A stretch of DNA of 64,000 nt from Parastagonospora avenae f. sp. tritici 18332-5 (lineage: Eukaryota > Ascomycota > Dothideomycetes > Pleosporales > Phaeosphaeriaceae): the NCBI GenBank assembly GCA_022559985.1, contig JAFJTR010000044.1, positions 62,001-126,000 on the forward strand. The letters are read 5' to 3'. Under the pieces are notes generated by a model, which did not search any database, was not told where the DNA came from, and worked only from the letters and a program-made list of their open reading frames with translations. The position numbers and the translations under genes were made by a program. The first letter of the stretch is position 1; each line of letters starts with the position of its first letter. Below, in pieces: positions 1-10,453 of this stretch.

Positions 1-1154
1 TGCACGCAAGCCCGGTGGCATTTGTCGAAGGACTTCGCGGGAGTGCTGCCCTTTTTGTAGATGACGTCGTGGGACATGTTGGACCAGTCCACGACTTTGT
101 CCTGGATGTAAGGTTCTACCATTTCGAAGAGCTCTTCAAACATAAGCGGTCGTTCGGGATGCTTCCTGCTCTCCTCCCATTTTCGGAGACTAGTGAAGTC
201 GTCGTCTTGGAGGTGATGCAGCGAGATGATGGCTTCACACCACTGCTCTTGGCCGTAGCGTACACCCATGGGCGGTTCGCCATTGAACATGGGCCAGTAG
301 CCGCGAAGTGGGACGCCACTCTTCTTGAGCACCTGTGCCAGCACATCGTCACCAGAGTGATAGCTCTTGACATCCTGCCCGAAGAAATGAGTGCCGGGGA
401 AATGCTTGTTCTCGCCAAACATGCGGCCGAATGCCATGATCTTCTCGAGTGCGCCGCGCGAGAGGACATAGCCGCTGCCGCCATGCGCATATGAGGCTCT
501 CTTCTTGGCAAGGACCGGTGATCCGAAGTAAAACGCCGAGCGCGGACTGAAGTGGGTCAAGAAGCGATAAAGATTGTCGTAGTTGATGTACGTGTCGACT
601 TCGATAAAGACGAACCACTGTGACTCGGGGCGCATGTACGAGGTCCACTCCATCATGGGCAAGAACTTGTACTTGTCCAGCCGCCATCCCTCGTCCGATG
701 TCTCCTCGGTCACATTGTCGTTCTGTATGCGGTCGTAGACGTCGAAGTCGGGGTTGTTGAACTTGTACTCCGGGCGCAGGTGGGCAAGGGCGTCGGCGAT
801 GTCGAAGCCGTTGTAGTGGTCCTTGCGGTCCGAGAAGATGAGCAGATCCTGCTTGCAGCGGCCCAGCCGATTGAGATAGACGGGCAGCTGCGTCTGCGCC
901 TGGCCCGCGCCAATTTTGAGGACTATCGTCACGTCGTTCATGACGCCGGCGCTGAAGGGCGAACACTCATCGCCAAAGCGCACCTTGGGCGCGGGCGCAG
1001 AAAGCACAGGAGGAGGGCGCTCGACAAGCAGGTCGTAGCCACGCTTACCGCGAAAGAGGGCGTGCAGTAAGGCAGGCAAGAACGAGGTAAAGAAGAAGAC
1101 GGCAAGCACCAGCGCGGCGCACAATATGCGCAGCGGCGTGAGCCTAACCATCAT
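1..1154 (-). CDS. GT31-type (fringe-like) glycosyltransferase, 3' end outside window
   Basis: Single open frame from an ATG at 1154 (a double ATG; the first is used) running off the window start, so at least 384 residues with the C-terminus missing. Residues about 8-31 form one hydrophobic segment, as in a Golgi type II membrane protein. A fringe/C1GalT-like catalytic region follows. The segment WFVFIEVDTY (about 180-189) carries the acidic nucleotide-sugar/metal motif (E185-V-D187), matching the EADTY-type motif of fungal family-31 glycosyltransferases. HGGSGYVLSR (about 224-233) is the usual downstream acceptor-side motif. Expected role: addition of a hexose, probably beta-linked, to glycoproteins or glycolipids in the Golgi; donor and acceptor cannot be read from sequence. 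No intron is needed in the visible part. Confidence 0.85.
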   Translation of the reverse strand, partial: MMVRLTPLRILCAALVLAVFFFTSFLPALLHALFRGKRGYDLLVERPPPVLSAPAPKVRFGDECSPFSAGVMNDVTIVLKIGAGQAQTQLPVYLNRLGRCKQDLLIFSDRKDHYNGFDIADALAHLRPEYKFNNPDFDVYDRIQNDNVTEETSDEGWRLDKYKFLPMMEWTSYMRPESQWFVFIEVDTYINYDNLYRFLTHFSPRSAFYFGSPVLAKKRASYAHGGSGYVLSRGALEKIMAFGRMFGENKHFPGTHFFGQDVKSYHSGDDVLAQVLKKSGVPLRGYWPMFNGEPPMGVRYGQEQWCEAIISLHHLQDDDFTSLRKWEESRKHPERPLMFEELFEMVEPYIQDKVVDWSNMSHDVIYKKGSTPAKSFDKCHRACV

Positions 1155-1703
1155 GGTGGTGGTGCTACCGTGGCCGTTGCCGTACAGGAGGCATTTGCAG
1201 TGAAGTGATATAATGATGCCGCTATCGTGCTAGGGAGAGGCTTCCAAGTTTAGGCGGCTGTGGTGCGCCGAAATGCCGGAGACCCGCCTAGCGCAATGCG
1301 GCCCGCCCACGTTGGACTGCACTTTCACCACGCCATTCAGTCACGTGCTGCGCAGTCATCAGCGGCCACATGTGCTGCACGTGATATGTTACCCAGACAT
1401 TGTTTCGTTTCGATAATTATCGTTTACAAGCATCATGGCGCGTAATTCCTGAGCGCCCTATCAGCACAATCGGCCCCGGCATGTTCCGAGTGATACCGCT
1501 GTCGTTCATGCAAACATGTGGCGCGGGCGTTTCACGAACAATTTCCACGCGCCCAAGTGCTGTGCCACGATTCGGACAGAGGTATATCAATGCGATCACC
1601 GAAGCAGTGGAGCATCACACAGCATCACCAAGGCACACAGTAAATTCCAATTCCAAGAAAACCACTGGTCGCTATTTCGATCATCAAACATCACATTCTC
1701 ACC
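1155..1703. other. Intergenic, divergent promoter region
   Basis: Region between the glycosyltransferase (minus) and the small secreted protein (plus). Open frames here are short, overlap each other in several frames and look random. A weak TATA-like stretch lies at 1583-1587, about 120 nt before the ATG at 1704. No RNA gene or repeat was recognised. Confidence 0.6.
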
Positions 1704-2099
1704 ATGAGACTTCAATTCACCATCTCCACCCTCCTCAGTCTCAGCCTTTGCTCTCCAACCCCGGCATACGCCAAAATTCACACCGTTCGCATCCGCACCA
1801 TCGGTCCTGACAATACGCACTACACATCATCCAACCAAAGTCCCTCAGTCAATGGACATGTCATCACACTACCCATCGGCATAGCTCTGTCATCACTTTC
1901 ACAAAATCCCTTGTTGCTACAGGGCTTCGAAATCGTCGATGCTGAGGTGGAAGGCGAAGTCTTTTGCAGGGCGAACATCGGATATTCGAGTAAAGGCGTC
2001 GAAGCGAGGAGGGGAGAGGGGATGGTCATGCTGGACTCCAAGGGTGGTGTCGTGACTGTCACCGGAATGAGTTGTGGGACAGGCAGTGGGAGTGTATAA
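1704..2099 (+). CDS. Small secreted protein, function unknown
   Basis: Intronless 131-residue protein. The N-terminus has a clear signal peptide: charged start, hydrophobic core TISTLLSLSLCS and a likely cleavage after AYA at about residue 23. The mature part is about 108 residues with only two cysteines (in VFCRAN and MSCGTG), which could form one disulfide. It is rich in Ser, Thr, Gly and Val. No family was recognised. The size and secretion signal are those of fungal small secreted proteins; a host-interaction role is only a guess. It lies head-to-head with the glycosyltransferase and tail-to-tail with the COG0212-like gene, whose stop lies only 127 nt away. Confidence 0.7.
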   Translation: MRLQFTISTLLSLSLCSPTPAYAKIHTVRIRTIGPDNTHYTSSNQSPSVNGHVITLPIGIALSSLSQNPLLLQGFEIVDAEVEGEVFCRANIGYSSKGVEARRGEGMVMLDSKGGVVTVTGMSCGTGSGSV

Positions 2100-2226
2100 T
2101 GGGTGTTTCTCTCGATTGGGTCTTTCGGCATTGCGTTGGCGTTTTCTTCTATTTGAGCCATGGTGCCTCAATCGGCGTTGTTTTCCGGTCATAACCAGTC
2201 GATCGCAATAATACCAAGGCTATTTC

Positions 2227-3141
2227 TTAGGCTTTATAGCCTTTCATCAGCTTTTCAACCATATCTATACCCATCTGTTCTTCAGCTGTGGGCGCCTTTG
2301 GCTTTTCCTCGTCTTTTTCCTTTTCTTGACCGAATCCTCCCTTTGCCATGATCTGCTCCATACTGCGTATGCCCTTCAACTCTTGTAGCGGCTGGATATT
2401 GTTCAGTGCCTCAGCATCTACATTATCGAAGTCGATGCCAGATGCTGATTTCATCGCCGCTTCGATCTTGAAAACTCTGTCTGGTGTGATGACCATATCG
2501 CATTGGACCTCTCCGGGCTTATTTGGGCTGGTCTTCTCCAATCCCATTGAGGCTTCATCTACCACCTGACATGAATGCACAACTGCAATGACAGGTACGA
2601 TATTTGCCAAGATCTTTATGTCCTGTAGCAACGCCCATTGTACCTCGAACAAAGCCTGGCCTTCATGTAGTACTACGCCTTCTTGATTGAAGACCAACCC
2701 ACCGGTGATGCACAAGTCAATGTGCACACCCTCGTCGCGCAATTGCATGAGGGATACCAGTCTTCCAATGCCAGGATTTTCCATCCCATCCAAACACGCT
2801 GCAAGCCTGAGATCCGCATCATCTATCCTTGACGGATCAAGCAACACAAAACCTCGACGTAATCTATACGTCCCAACGATTACTTTTTTGCCATCTTTAA
2901 GAGCTTGGTACCGCAGCCCCTCGAGGCTATTGTCGCACGTGACGAGTAACGTGCGTGCATCTTTGTAGCAAGTTTGTTCCACAACGCGATTGACAGCGGC
3001 AGCTGAGCCGCGAAAGTCGGGTGCGAATGACAGGAAGTCAAGATTGAAACGAGAGTCGGGTATGGCGAGTCGAACGAGTTCCCGGTACACGCAGGCCCAA
3101 ATCCGCTTTCTCTTCGCTTCAGCAGAGGACGGATCAGTCAT
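2227..3141 (-). CDS. 5-formyltetrahydrofolate cyclo-ligase-like (COG0212-type) protein
   Basis: Intronless, 304 residues from the first ATG (3141). The frame is open a further 12 codons upstream but without an ATG. The sequence has the alpha/beta pattern of the NagB/RpiA/CoA-transferase-like fold that includes 5-formyltetrahydrofolate cyclo-ligase: a basic N-terminal helix (EAKRKRIWACVYREL), a first strand after VEQTCYKDARTLLVTCDN, the conserved KDGKKVIVGTYRLRRGFVLLDP block (about 82-103) and the central HIDLCITGGLVFNQEG strand-loop. Proteins of this architecture form the COG0212 branch, implicated in thiamin-related metabolism in plants and bacteria rather than being true 5-FCL. The C-terminal 40 residues are charged and rich in Lys/Glu. 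Activity on 5-formyl-THF is not assured. Confidence 0.75.
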   Translation of the reverse strand: MTDPSSAEAKRKRIWACVYRELVRLAIPDSRFNLDFLSFAPDFRGSAAAVNRVVEQTCYKDARTLLVTCDNSLEGLRYQALKDGKKVIVGTYRLRRGFVLLDPSRIDDADLRLAACLDGMENPGIGRLVSLMQLRDEGVHIDLCITGGLVFNQEGVVLHEGQALFEVQWALLQDIKILANIVPVIAVVHSCQVVDEASMGLEKTSPNKPGEVQCDMVITPDRVFKIEAAMKSASGIDFDNVDAEALNNIQPLQELKGIRSMEQIMAKGGFGQEKEKDEEKPKAPTAEEQMGIDMVEKLMKGYKA

Positions 3142-3655
3142 AGTGTCGGAAAAAGAGAGACAATAGGCGGTCAGCACGAGTCAAATGATGAATTTGCCGT
3201 GTGGATGGAGGCTGGGGAAATTTCGACGCGCCTCATGGTGTTGAGTTTGAGCGGATTTCCCCGCAACCAAGGGAACCTGCAAGTCGCGACCGTACCCCAC
3301 AACACACTGCTCTCGTTTCGACCATCCTCTCCCAACATCCAAATCGTGAATGTCACTCGCGGATTGTTCCCAAGCAGGCGATCGGGACGTCCAGGACACG
3401 TTCCGTCTTGGTCGCTCAATCAAGCCGGCATCACCCGCCCTCTGCGTCATCCTCATGTCTCACCGTATTCCCGAGGTCAAATCCGCAAAATGAGGATTCC
3501 GTGATAGGTCCACCCATCAACTGTCCCGGTCATTCTTTTTCCGTTTGGACGCCTAGAAATTGAGTCACGAGGGCTTTGTAGGAACCACATGATATGGTCA
3601 TCGCGTCGTCTCGGCTGTATTGATCTGACAGAACAAGTCAAAATCGTAAGGAGCC
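3142..3655. other. Intergenic, divergent promoter of COG0212-like and Rch1-like genes
   Basis: 514 nt between two divergently transcribed genes. No coding frame here looks real; the two 100-120 residue frames on the plus strand overlap each other and a minus frame, as expected by chance. No RNA gene or repeat seen. Confidence 0.6.
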
Positions 3656-4960
3656 ATGGCGACTGCATCAGATTGGTCGACCAAAGAGAGCAGCAAAAGA
3701 ATCAACGGAACGGCATTGATGCAGAACAATGCAGCCAGCAAGATTGTACAACACGACGAAGCGGGCTATGCAATGGAGCCCTTCAAAGCATCGAAGGAGT
3801 CGCCGCCAGATACCACAGCATCCCAGTCCAACAGCTCTGCAAATCATCAATCACCAATGAGCAAATCTTCGAAGCGTGCTAAAGTACTCCTATATCTCAA
3901 ATGGTTCGTCACAGACCAATGGTTCCTCCTCGCCATGGCAGCCGTCATTCTCCTCTCATCGCAAGTCCAAGTCCCAGCATCACGACAACACACCAAGCGG
4001 ACAGTCGTCACCTACCTCTCCGTCTCCGTCATCTTCTTCATCAACGGCTGCACGTTGGAGACGTCCATTTTACTGGCGAATTCCATGCGTTGGAAACTGC
4101 ACGCTTTTGTACAACTGCAATGCTACCTCGTTTGCTCGGCTGCAACCTTCGCTATTGTCAGTCTGTGTGCGACGAATCCGAATTTTATGGATCCATGGCT
4201 ACTCATTGGATTTCTGTTCGTTGGGAGCGCGCCGACGACGATGAATTCGAATGTTGTAATGACGAGGCAGGCGCACGGCAATACTGCTCTCACAGTTGTG
4301 CAGTCTGTTATCGGGCAATTCCTCTGCCCTTTCCTCACGCCAATCATCCTGCAGATGTATCTGTCATCCGGAGCATGGTACAGCAAGGTACTAGTCCATA
4401 GTGATGGCTATGCCGAGATATACAAGCGCGTCTTCATGCAGCTGGGCTTGTCGCTCTTCTTGCCCATGTTCGTTGGCCAAGTGGTACAGAAGCTCTTCCC
4501 GAAACAAACCAAGAAAGTCTTCTTCGATTACAACATCATCAAGCTGTCATCCATTGCTCTGCTTACACTCGTGTGGCAGACCTTTGACCAGGCCTTTCAA
4601 AGCGGTGCGTTCAAGACGGTCAAGCCATCGAACATAGCTTTTATCGTCTTCATCACGATCGCATTGTACATGACATGGTTGGCCATATGCTTCTCTGCTT
4701 CCATAATCTGGCTTCCTAAGAAGGATGTGATCGCATGCTGTTACTGTTGTCCTGCGAAGGCATTGGCGATGGTGGTTCCCTTGAGCTCAGTTATGTACAT
4801 CAACACCAGTCCAATTGAACAATCTAAGTTGCAGATCCCTGCAATCATATTCCAGGCGTTCCAGGTCGCTATCGGAGGTATCATGACCATCGGGTTCAGG
4901 AGATGGATCAGGTCCGATGAGCAGAAAGAGGAGGCTGAGGAGAGCGCAGCAACAGGTTAA
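3656..4960 (+). CDS. SBF-like membrane transporter, Rch1/SLC10A7 family
   Basis: Intronless, 434 residues; the ATG sits in a good context (GCCATGGC). A polar cytosolic N-terminus of about 70 residues is followed by about ten hydrophobic helices, starting with WFVTDQWFLLAMAAVILLS. The family hallmark is the SBF-like core: VIFFINGCTLE (about 125-135), LLIGFLFVGSAPTTMNSNVV (about 180-200) and TVVQSVIGQFLCPFLTPI (about 212-229). This arrangement belongs to the SLC10A7/yeast Rch1 branch, plasma-membrane proteins that restrain calcium influx, rather than to bile-acid carriers. The tail is short, hydrophilic and acidic (EEAEESAA). Assignment to the family is strong; the calcium role is transferred from yeast and human relatives. 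Confidence 0.85.
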   Translation: MATASDWSTKESSKRINGTALMQNNAASKIVQHDEAGYAMEPFKASKESPPDTTASQSNSSANHQSPMSKSSKRAKVLLYLKWFVTDQWFLLAMAAVILLSSQVQVPASRQHTKRTVVTYLSVSVIFFINGCTLETSILLANSMRWKLHAFVQLQCYLVCSAATFAIVSLCATNPNFMDPWLLIGFLFVGSAPTTMNSNVVMTRQAHGNTALTVVQSVIGQFLCPFLTPIILQMYLSSGAWYSKVLVHSDGYAEIYKRVFMQLGLSLFLPMFVGQVVQKLFPKQTKKVFFDYNIIKLSSIALLTLVWQTFDQAFQSGAFKTVKPSNIAFIVFITIALYMTWLAICFSASIIWLPKKDVIACCYCCPAKALAMVVPLSSVMYINTSPIEQSKLQIPAIIFQAFQVAIGGIMTIGFRRWIRSDEQKEEAEESAATG

Positions 4961-5173
4961 CGGAGGTTGAAAAGTGTATTATTTTGACACTGAGATCTAT
5001 TCAGTCGATGCATGTACCCTTCCATGCTTTGTGGACGACCACCTACGTTGTCCTCGACAACTCCACTCTTCCTCTTTCGGAATGTACAGTAATCGTCTTT
5101 TGATTGAAAGTATACAGAGAAAGTAGAAAGCCAGATATGCGAGCTGTGATGTGATGTTGTTTCGAGCGGAGGC

Positions 5174-5470
5174 TTAAGTGCAGCAGCATCCGTTCGGGAT
5201 CTAAACTTGTCAGGTTGATTCAACGCTCAGTCTTGAAGACGACTCACGCATCGACAGCTTCCGTCAAACCCTTCGCAGGGGCATTCGACACATGAGAGCA
5301 ATGAGACGGTGTTGTCGCTGGCCCGCACCTCCTTGGTCGATCGACTGAGGCTGACCTACAGGACGCTGTTAGCGCTGCTGATCTCCATGCAACAGAGGGG
5401 CACGTACAGCCGCCGGCGACGCGAGTACGACGGCCGCCGAAACGATCGCAAAGACAGCTGCGAACTGCAT
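5174..5470 (-). CDS. Small cysteine-rich secreted protein (two introns)
   Basis: Three exons on the minus strand: 5470-5408, 5355-5248 and 5200-5174, giving 65 residues. Intron 1 (52 nt) has a GTACGT donor, a GCTAAC branch site and a TAG acceptor; intron 2 (47 nt) has GTGAGT, CTGAC and TTTAG. Both introns are phase 0. The first 21 residues are a textbook signal peptide (Ala/Val-rich, ending SPAA). The short mature peptide has eight cysteines packed in its last 23 residues, in the spacing C-x2-C-x-C-x6-C-x-C-x4-C-C-C, one residue before the end. No family was recognised. This could be an apoplastic or antimicrobial-type peptide or a metal-binding peptide. If intron 2 is retained, the protein ends after five cysteines. 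Confidence 0.7.
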
Positions 5471-6640
5471 CTTGCTTGTATCTGGTGATTGTGGAAAGGC
5501 GAGGTTTGCCGGCTCGGTCGGTGATTAATCTAGTAGCGGTGAGTGACGACGGACGCGTTCAATTCCCCTTCACAAACAGAAAGCACGCCGCGCGACCCGC
5601 CCATTCTTAACCACCACTTTCCTCCGCCCATCAATCTAAAATTAACCCCTGCTTCTGCTTGTGCATCCCGGTAGGTACATTTTTCCCAAGTAGCGTCCCT
5701 CGCATTCATTTAATTGTGCAGATTGGACGCGACCAAGATCCGGTTCCCCGCCCCTCGTGGCAGGCGCAATGAATCTATGCCATGCGCGACTTTGTTCCGG
5801 AACGTGCCTGTTCACTTCGTATGTACCTGATGTCTGCAGCGATGACCTGGCCAGATGGCTTCCCGGTTAAACGGTAGAACTGGGGTAGCGGTACGGTCGA
5901 ATTAACAGCAGAGCGATGCCGTACATATGGCCCACTAGGGCGTGGTGATTCGTCGCAATCGTTTAACTTATTCGCCTACGGAATTCTCGAGGTTTTTTCA
6001 GCAAGGAGGATAACAGGGATGTTGATATGCGTACATCGGAGCGCTTCCCCGTTCGAATTGGTCGCCATCAGATACGTGTCTTCCTCATTCGAGATCGCAG
6101 ATATCAGCTTCTGCAGGTTACTGTGTGCAGTGTTTCAGAAGATGTTGTGCAACCTGACCCGATGACCTGTTTCCATACGACCACCAACACCTAGCAAAGG
6201 ACTCCCCACAATCTGTGGATGCCGACACGACATCTCCACACGGTATGTGCTCGCAAACCCTGGTCACAGCGAATGCAGGTCCAATCTAGACCTCGTGTTA
6301 GAAGTCTCTGCTTTCGCTTCTCGTGGTTTGCATGATCTCTTCAGTGCAAGCTCTCGGGACCTCAACGCCGCAATAATATACAATCCACTAGGCGCATCTA
6401 GAACACTGTGGCGTATCTCGTCTATACTTGAGATTTCTGTTCAACGTCCCAAGAGTGTCGCCTAACCTCTTGACTAAGGCCATATCACAGGCATCAACGC
6501 CCGCCGTCAAGAATCACTACGGCTAAACGTTCGCGCAGATGAGCAATACGACAAACTGCCATATCAGCACGTCGCATATGGAGGATAGTCTGGGAAGAAT
6601 GGATTTCAGCAAGCTTGCTCTTCGCACTCCAGTGTACAGT
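5471..6640. other. Intergenic, no gene seen
   Basis: About 1.2 kb between the Cys-rich gene start and the 3' end of the HET pseudogene. The longest frame (72 codons near 6247) has no signal peptide, family motif or splice support. The first 150 nt upstream of the Cys-rich ATG contain several C/T-rich stretches typical of fungal promoters. Confidence 0.5.
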
Positions 6641-9258
6641 CTACTCCACGGTTAAGCAGAAAACCGGCACAGAGAACTCGGATTGTACTGGCGCACTACC
6701 TGAAATTTTGACAGCGAATCCATCGAGATTTTCGGCCTCGACGCTTCGTCCACGGCTTTTCAGCGCACGCCAGTCCTGGTTGACTTGGAAGAAAAGCTTT
6801 GCATATGAGCTCAAACGGGCTGATATACGATTCTCCAGCATTTGGCTTCTGTTAATCATGATGTTACTGCAACATGATGCGAGCCATGGGTCACGCATCA
6901 ACTTGGCGTCTACATCGTTGCCTGCTACGGTAGCCCAAAGACAAAAGGCCTCATCAGCCAAAAGCAACTCTCTGCCTCGAGCCTCAGCGAGGAAACAGGC
7001 CGCGAGCAAATAATCTTTCTTGCCTAGTGCAATGGCAAATGCAGATCTGCCGCCTGAAAATCGTTTGAAACGATTTGCACCGGCATAGAGAAGCAGGATT
7101 TCTGGATCATGATGCTTGCAATCCATCAATGTGAACAGCGATTGATCAACGGCATCTTGGAAACTTTGAGCCCTTTTCCTGGAGGCAGAGCGTCTCTTTA
7201 TGGTCGCATCGAGAATGATCTGAAAACACGAGGCATGACCACCGTAACAAGCCGCGTTGAATGGGTATCCTAAAGGGTCTGCCGAAAGAAGTGGATCGGC
7301 TCCAGCATTCAGTAATGTTTGGATCGCTTCGGTTGAGCCAGACAGCATGGCGGCAATCATGGGAGTACCCCACAAACCCCAGTTTTCGTCAACTTGATGG
7401 CCGGCACACAGCAGACGAAGCATCTCTGTGATGTTGGAACCATACGCCGCGTCGTGAAGACTCGAATCTTGTTCCACGCAGATGGAGGAAAAATGATGGA
7501 GTTCTCGCTGTTCTTGCTCCTTGTCTGAATTCGGACGGTCGATCAAGCCAGAGTGATCGTCTGGCGTTTCCTCGTCTTCGGTTACTTCATCAACCTTGTC
7601 AGCTCCTGTTTTCATTTCGATGCCTCTGTCCACCCGCTCTCCATCTCTTATCTGAGAGCTCCCTCGTGCATCTGGTATGTCCTGCGCAAGTTCAACTGGC
7701 ATCGTTGTTGTAGAGAGTCCTTTGATGATACCCGCATAGAGGGGATGGTTCCAAAGTTCACTCTTCAATCTGCTGTTCTCCTGCAACAGCGAGACAAATT
7801 TTCCGTCATACATCAGCTCTTGTGGATCTTTAGGCACTGGAAGACGCCCAGAGACATAATGAGCAGACTTAGTCTTTGAAGATGCTGTGAGGTGAGACGA
7901 TTGGATGGTCCAGTCAAGCTTCTATAAAAAAGGTTACAGAATCGGCAGATTCCCGTGAAAGCACCCTGCTTCCGGATGCGCTCGCCGCATCTCGTACGGG
8001 CACTGTTCACGAGCTTCATTTCGCTAATGTTCACAAGCATAATGAATCTTTTGCGCTTTGAAACAACGTCCTGCCAATTCGACGAGCCAATTCGCCGTCC
8101 AAAATTGTCGACATCCATGATGGTGAAAGACCCTCGTAATATTTGTACGTGGCCTGGGCAGTCTTTGAACCTGGACGCTAGCATTTCGATCAAGACAGGC
8201 CAATTTTGGAAATACTCCGTCTGCAAACTATGCTTTCTTCCCAAGAAGTCGCACAGAACTATGTTGTCTGGAAGCATTTGCGATAGTGCCCTTGGAACCT
8301 GGAGTGCAAGCATCAAGATGAACATGATCTGAGGCAACGCAATATGTACGCCACGGAGAAGCTCGGCGTAGATATTCTCTACTATAGAGCTCGCGATCGA
8401 GCGTGCCATGTCTGATGATGACATTTTTGGGCGCAAAATCTTAGCATCGACGACGCGTTTTCGTCGTTTGGATGAAACCACAGGAATCGATAGTGGTGGA
8501 TCATCGTCGACTGACTCCCGAATTGCTCTTCGAAGCCGGTTGAATGCCTTCTCTTGTCCTTCGCCATAAATGAGAGGCATATGAACGTCGAAGATCCCTA
8601 GCAGTGACTACGCCAAGTCTTCTTCTCGTTTAGTCTTACGTTCAGCCGCCCACGACATGCGTTCTTCAAAACTGAAGTGCGACATTGAACCGCCTTGTAG
8701 TACATGAACGCTGATACCGGTGATCTTGTTAAGCTCATGTGCCAATGCATGCTTTTCGCCAAGCTGCTTGCCTTGAGCGCTATAAAAACGCAGAGAAGCC
8801 GGAGCAATCAACTCTTGCAACGTCCAATCTCGGGTAAACCATTTGCTGTGTTGGCAGTTCAGAGTCCAAAGTGTCGGGGAAAGCAAGCCACTACGAAAAG
8901 ACTCATTATTTGTAGAGATTGAAACGTCGGAGAGATACACGTAGCACACAGCCGCATTCCGGTACCAGCGAAACATCGAATTGATAGCTTCCGTAAGCTC
9001 AGCACTGCTAGTCTTGTCTATGCAGCAGGTGTCGATCCAGGAGTATTTGATCGTGTCCGTAGCAGCCTGATCCATGCAGAACTTGATCTTGGTGTAGCCC
9101 TTTGTTGCCCTAGCTCTGCCTTTTACAATATCTTTGTAAGTCGCCTCTTCATCATCAGTGCCCCAGGTGTGAGAAAGTATGGCGTAAGGAGGGACTTCCT
9201 CTCCGAAGAACTCCGCGATGCGGAGGGTACCGTCATCATCGCGCCAAAGGAGGCGCAT
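6641..9258 (-). pseudogene. HET-domain/ankyrin incompatibility gene with one premature TAG
   Basis: The ATG at 9258 begins with the typical MRLL start and a full HET domain: PPYAILSHTWG (about 23-33), the IKYSWIDTCCIDK block, EAINSMFRWYRNAAVCYVYL, and SKWFTRDWTLQELIAP. Right after MSWAAERKTKREEDLA comes TAG (8610-8608) exactly where the family has the Tyr of the A-Y-S-L-L-G-I-F block. The frame then continues unshifted through SLLGIF and MPLIYGEGQEKAFNRLRRAI. A 54-nt intron (7938-7885) leads to a second exon with ankyrin-like repeats (SLHDAAYGSNITEMLRLLCAG; GTPMIAAMLSGSTEAIQTLLNAGADPL) to the stop at 6641. HET proteins trigger non-self recognition cell death; here only a truncated HET domain of about 216 residues would be made unless the stop is read through. 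Confidence 0.85.
8608..8610 (-). other. In-frame nonsense codon (TAG) in HET gene
   Basis: The codon order is GAC TTG GCG TAG TCA CTG CTA GGG, reading D-L-A-stop-S-L-L-G. In HET proteins this position is normally Tyr, which a single third-base change from TAT or TAC would restore in identity. The downstream 230 codons of exon 1 and the whole of exon 2 stay open, so the mutation looks recent. Confidence 0.85.
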
Positions 9259-10453
9259 GATGTGCGTAGTGTCGACGGACCTGTTAAACGCAATTTTAAG
9301 AGACAGGTGAAAGGACAATGCGCATGTAAGGATGAGCGACAACTAGGTTTCATGGTCGCTGACGAGTTCTCTAGGTACGGTTTGCAAAGAGAGCGGGGCT
9401 GGAGGCAGTGCAAAGTGGCTGTTTGGGCAGGCTGCATCGATTCGCTGCCTAGACGAGTCAGCATGCGGTCTTCCCTTGGCCAGAACACAGAAGAAGGAAT
9501 GTGACAAGGTGATAGTCTTTAATGATTTTCTAACGATTTGTCTCGCCGAGATGATCTCTGCAGCTAGTGTGATAATGTCACCCAAATAATTGATCCTGTG
9601 CAATCAAATGCAGCTTGTTACTTTGGATGCCCATTCTCCACGACCGCCTTCCAGCATGTAGCAAGATTTTGGGCCGTTCAGCAGTTTATTGATATATATT
9701 GACCATCTATGTAACGCCTTAGTAGAACGCTCTGCGAATGCGCGAGCTGTCCGACGAGAACTCTTTGAAGGTGTCTTTACTCAGGGGTAGAAGTCAATAG
9801 ACAGCATATAAATACAACAGGTTTATCCTAGCGTTCATGCCATAACGGTTTCCGCATATGTAATGTCTAAGACCAGGTACCTATGAATTGCGATCGGATC
9901 TAAGTGCGGTTGAGCTCAGAGTGCAACACTTCTGAGTTTCTCTTGTGCCCAGATGTCTGAACACGGGCCTACGGCATGTACCATTTGGGTGCGCCAGGCT
10001 GCAGTTTGCTGCCATGTAGATGAGAACTGATTGAGATCTTCCTTTACCCTCCACGTGAGGTCGCGAAAGGAACCCTGTTGATAGAGAAGAGGTTGCTTGA
10101 TGCCTATTGGATGTAGCGCCCATCGAGAGTAACTGCAACAGGAAAGGTCGCAGCTGTGCCGCCCATGTACCTGTTTTACCGCCCTTCATCCACTCGCAAA
10201 ACTTTCGTTACTCCCGTGAGCGTGTTCAGGCTTGCACGTTAATGCAAAAAGGGCGTGATGGAACAGAAGCTGATTGGTGTAAAGACTACTGTTTGCCGAC
10301 ACAGCAAGATAACTTTGTGCGGACCTCTGCTTTTCCTCCGCTGGAGGCCTAGTTAAAACCGATGTTTCCCTCGACATCATGTTCAGACAATCTCGCAGCT
10401 TCCGACCAAGATATTTGGCTTTTCTCTCTTTGCATCATTGCACCAGCTACAAG
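9259..10453. other. Intergenic, promoters of HET pseudogene and rvt gene
   Basis: About 1.2 kb between two divergent genes. Frames here are antisense to, or upstream of, the HET ATG and lack family features. The rvt frame is open from an earlier in-frame ATG at 10379, so the last 75 nt may be coding. A Ty/Copia- or LINE-type flank, which might suggest mobility of the rvt gene, was not seen. Confidence 0.5.
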
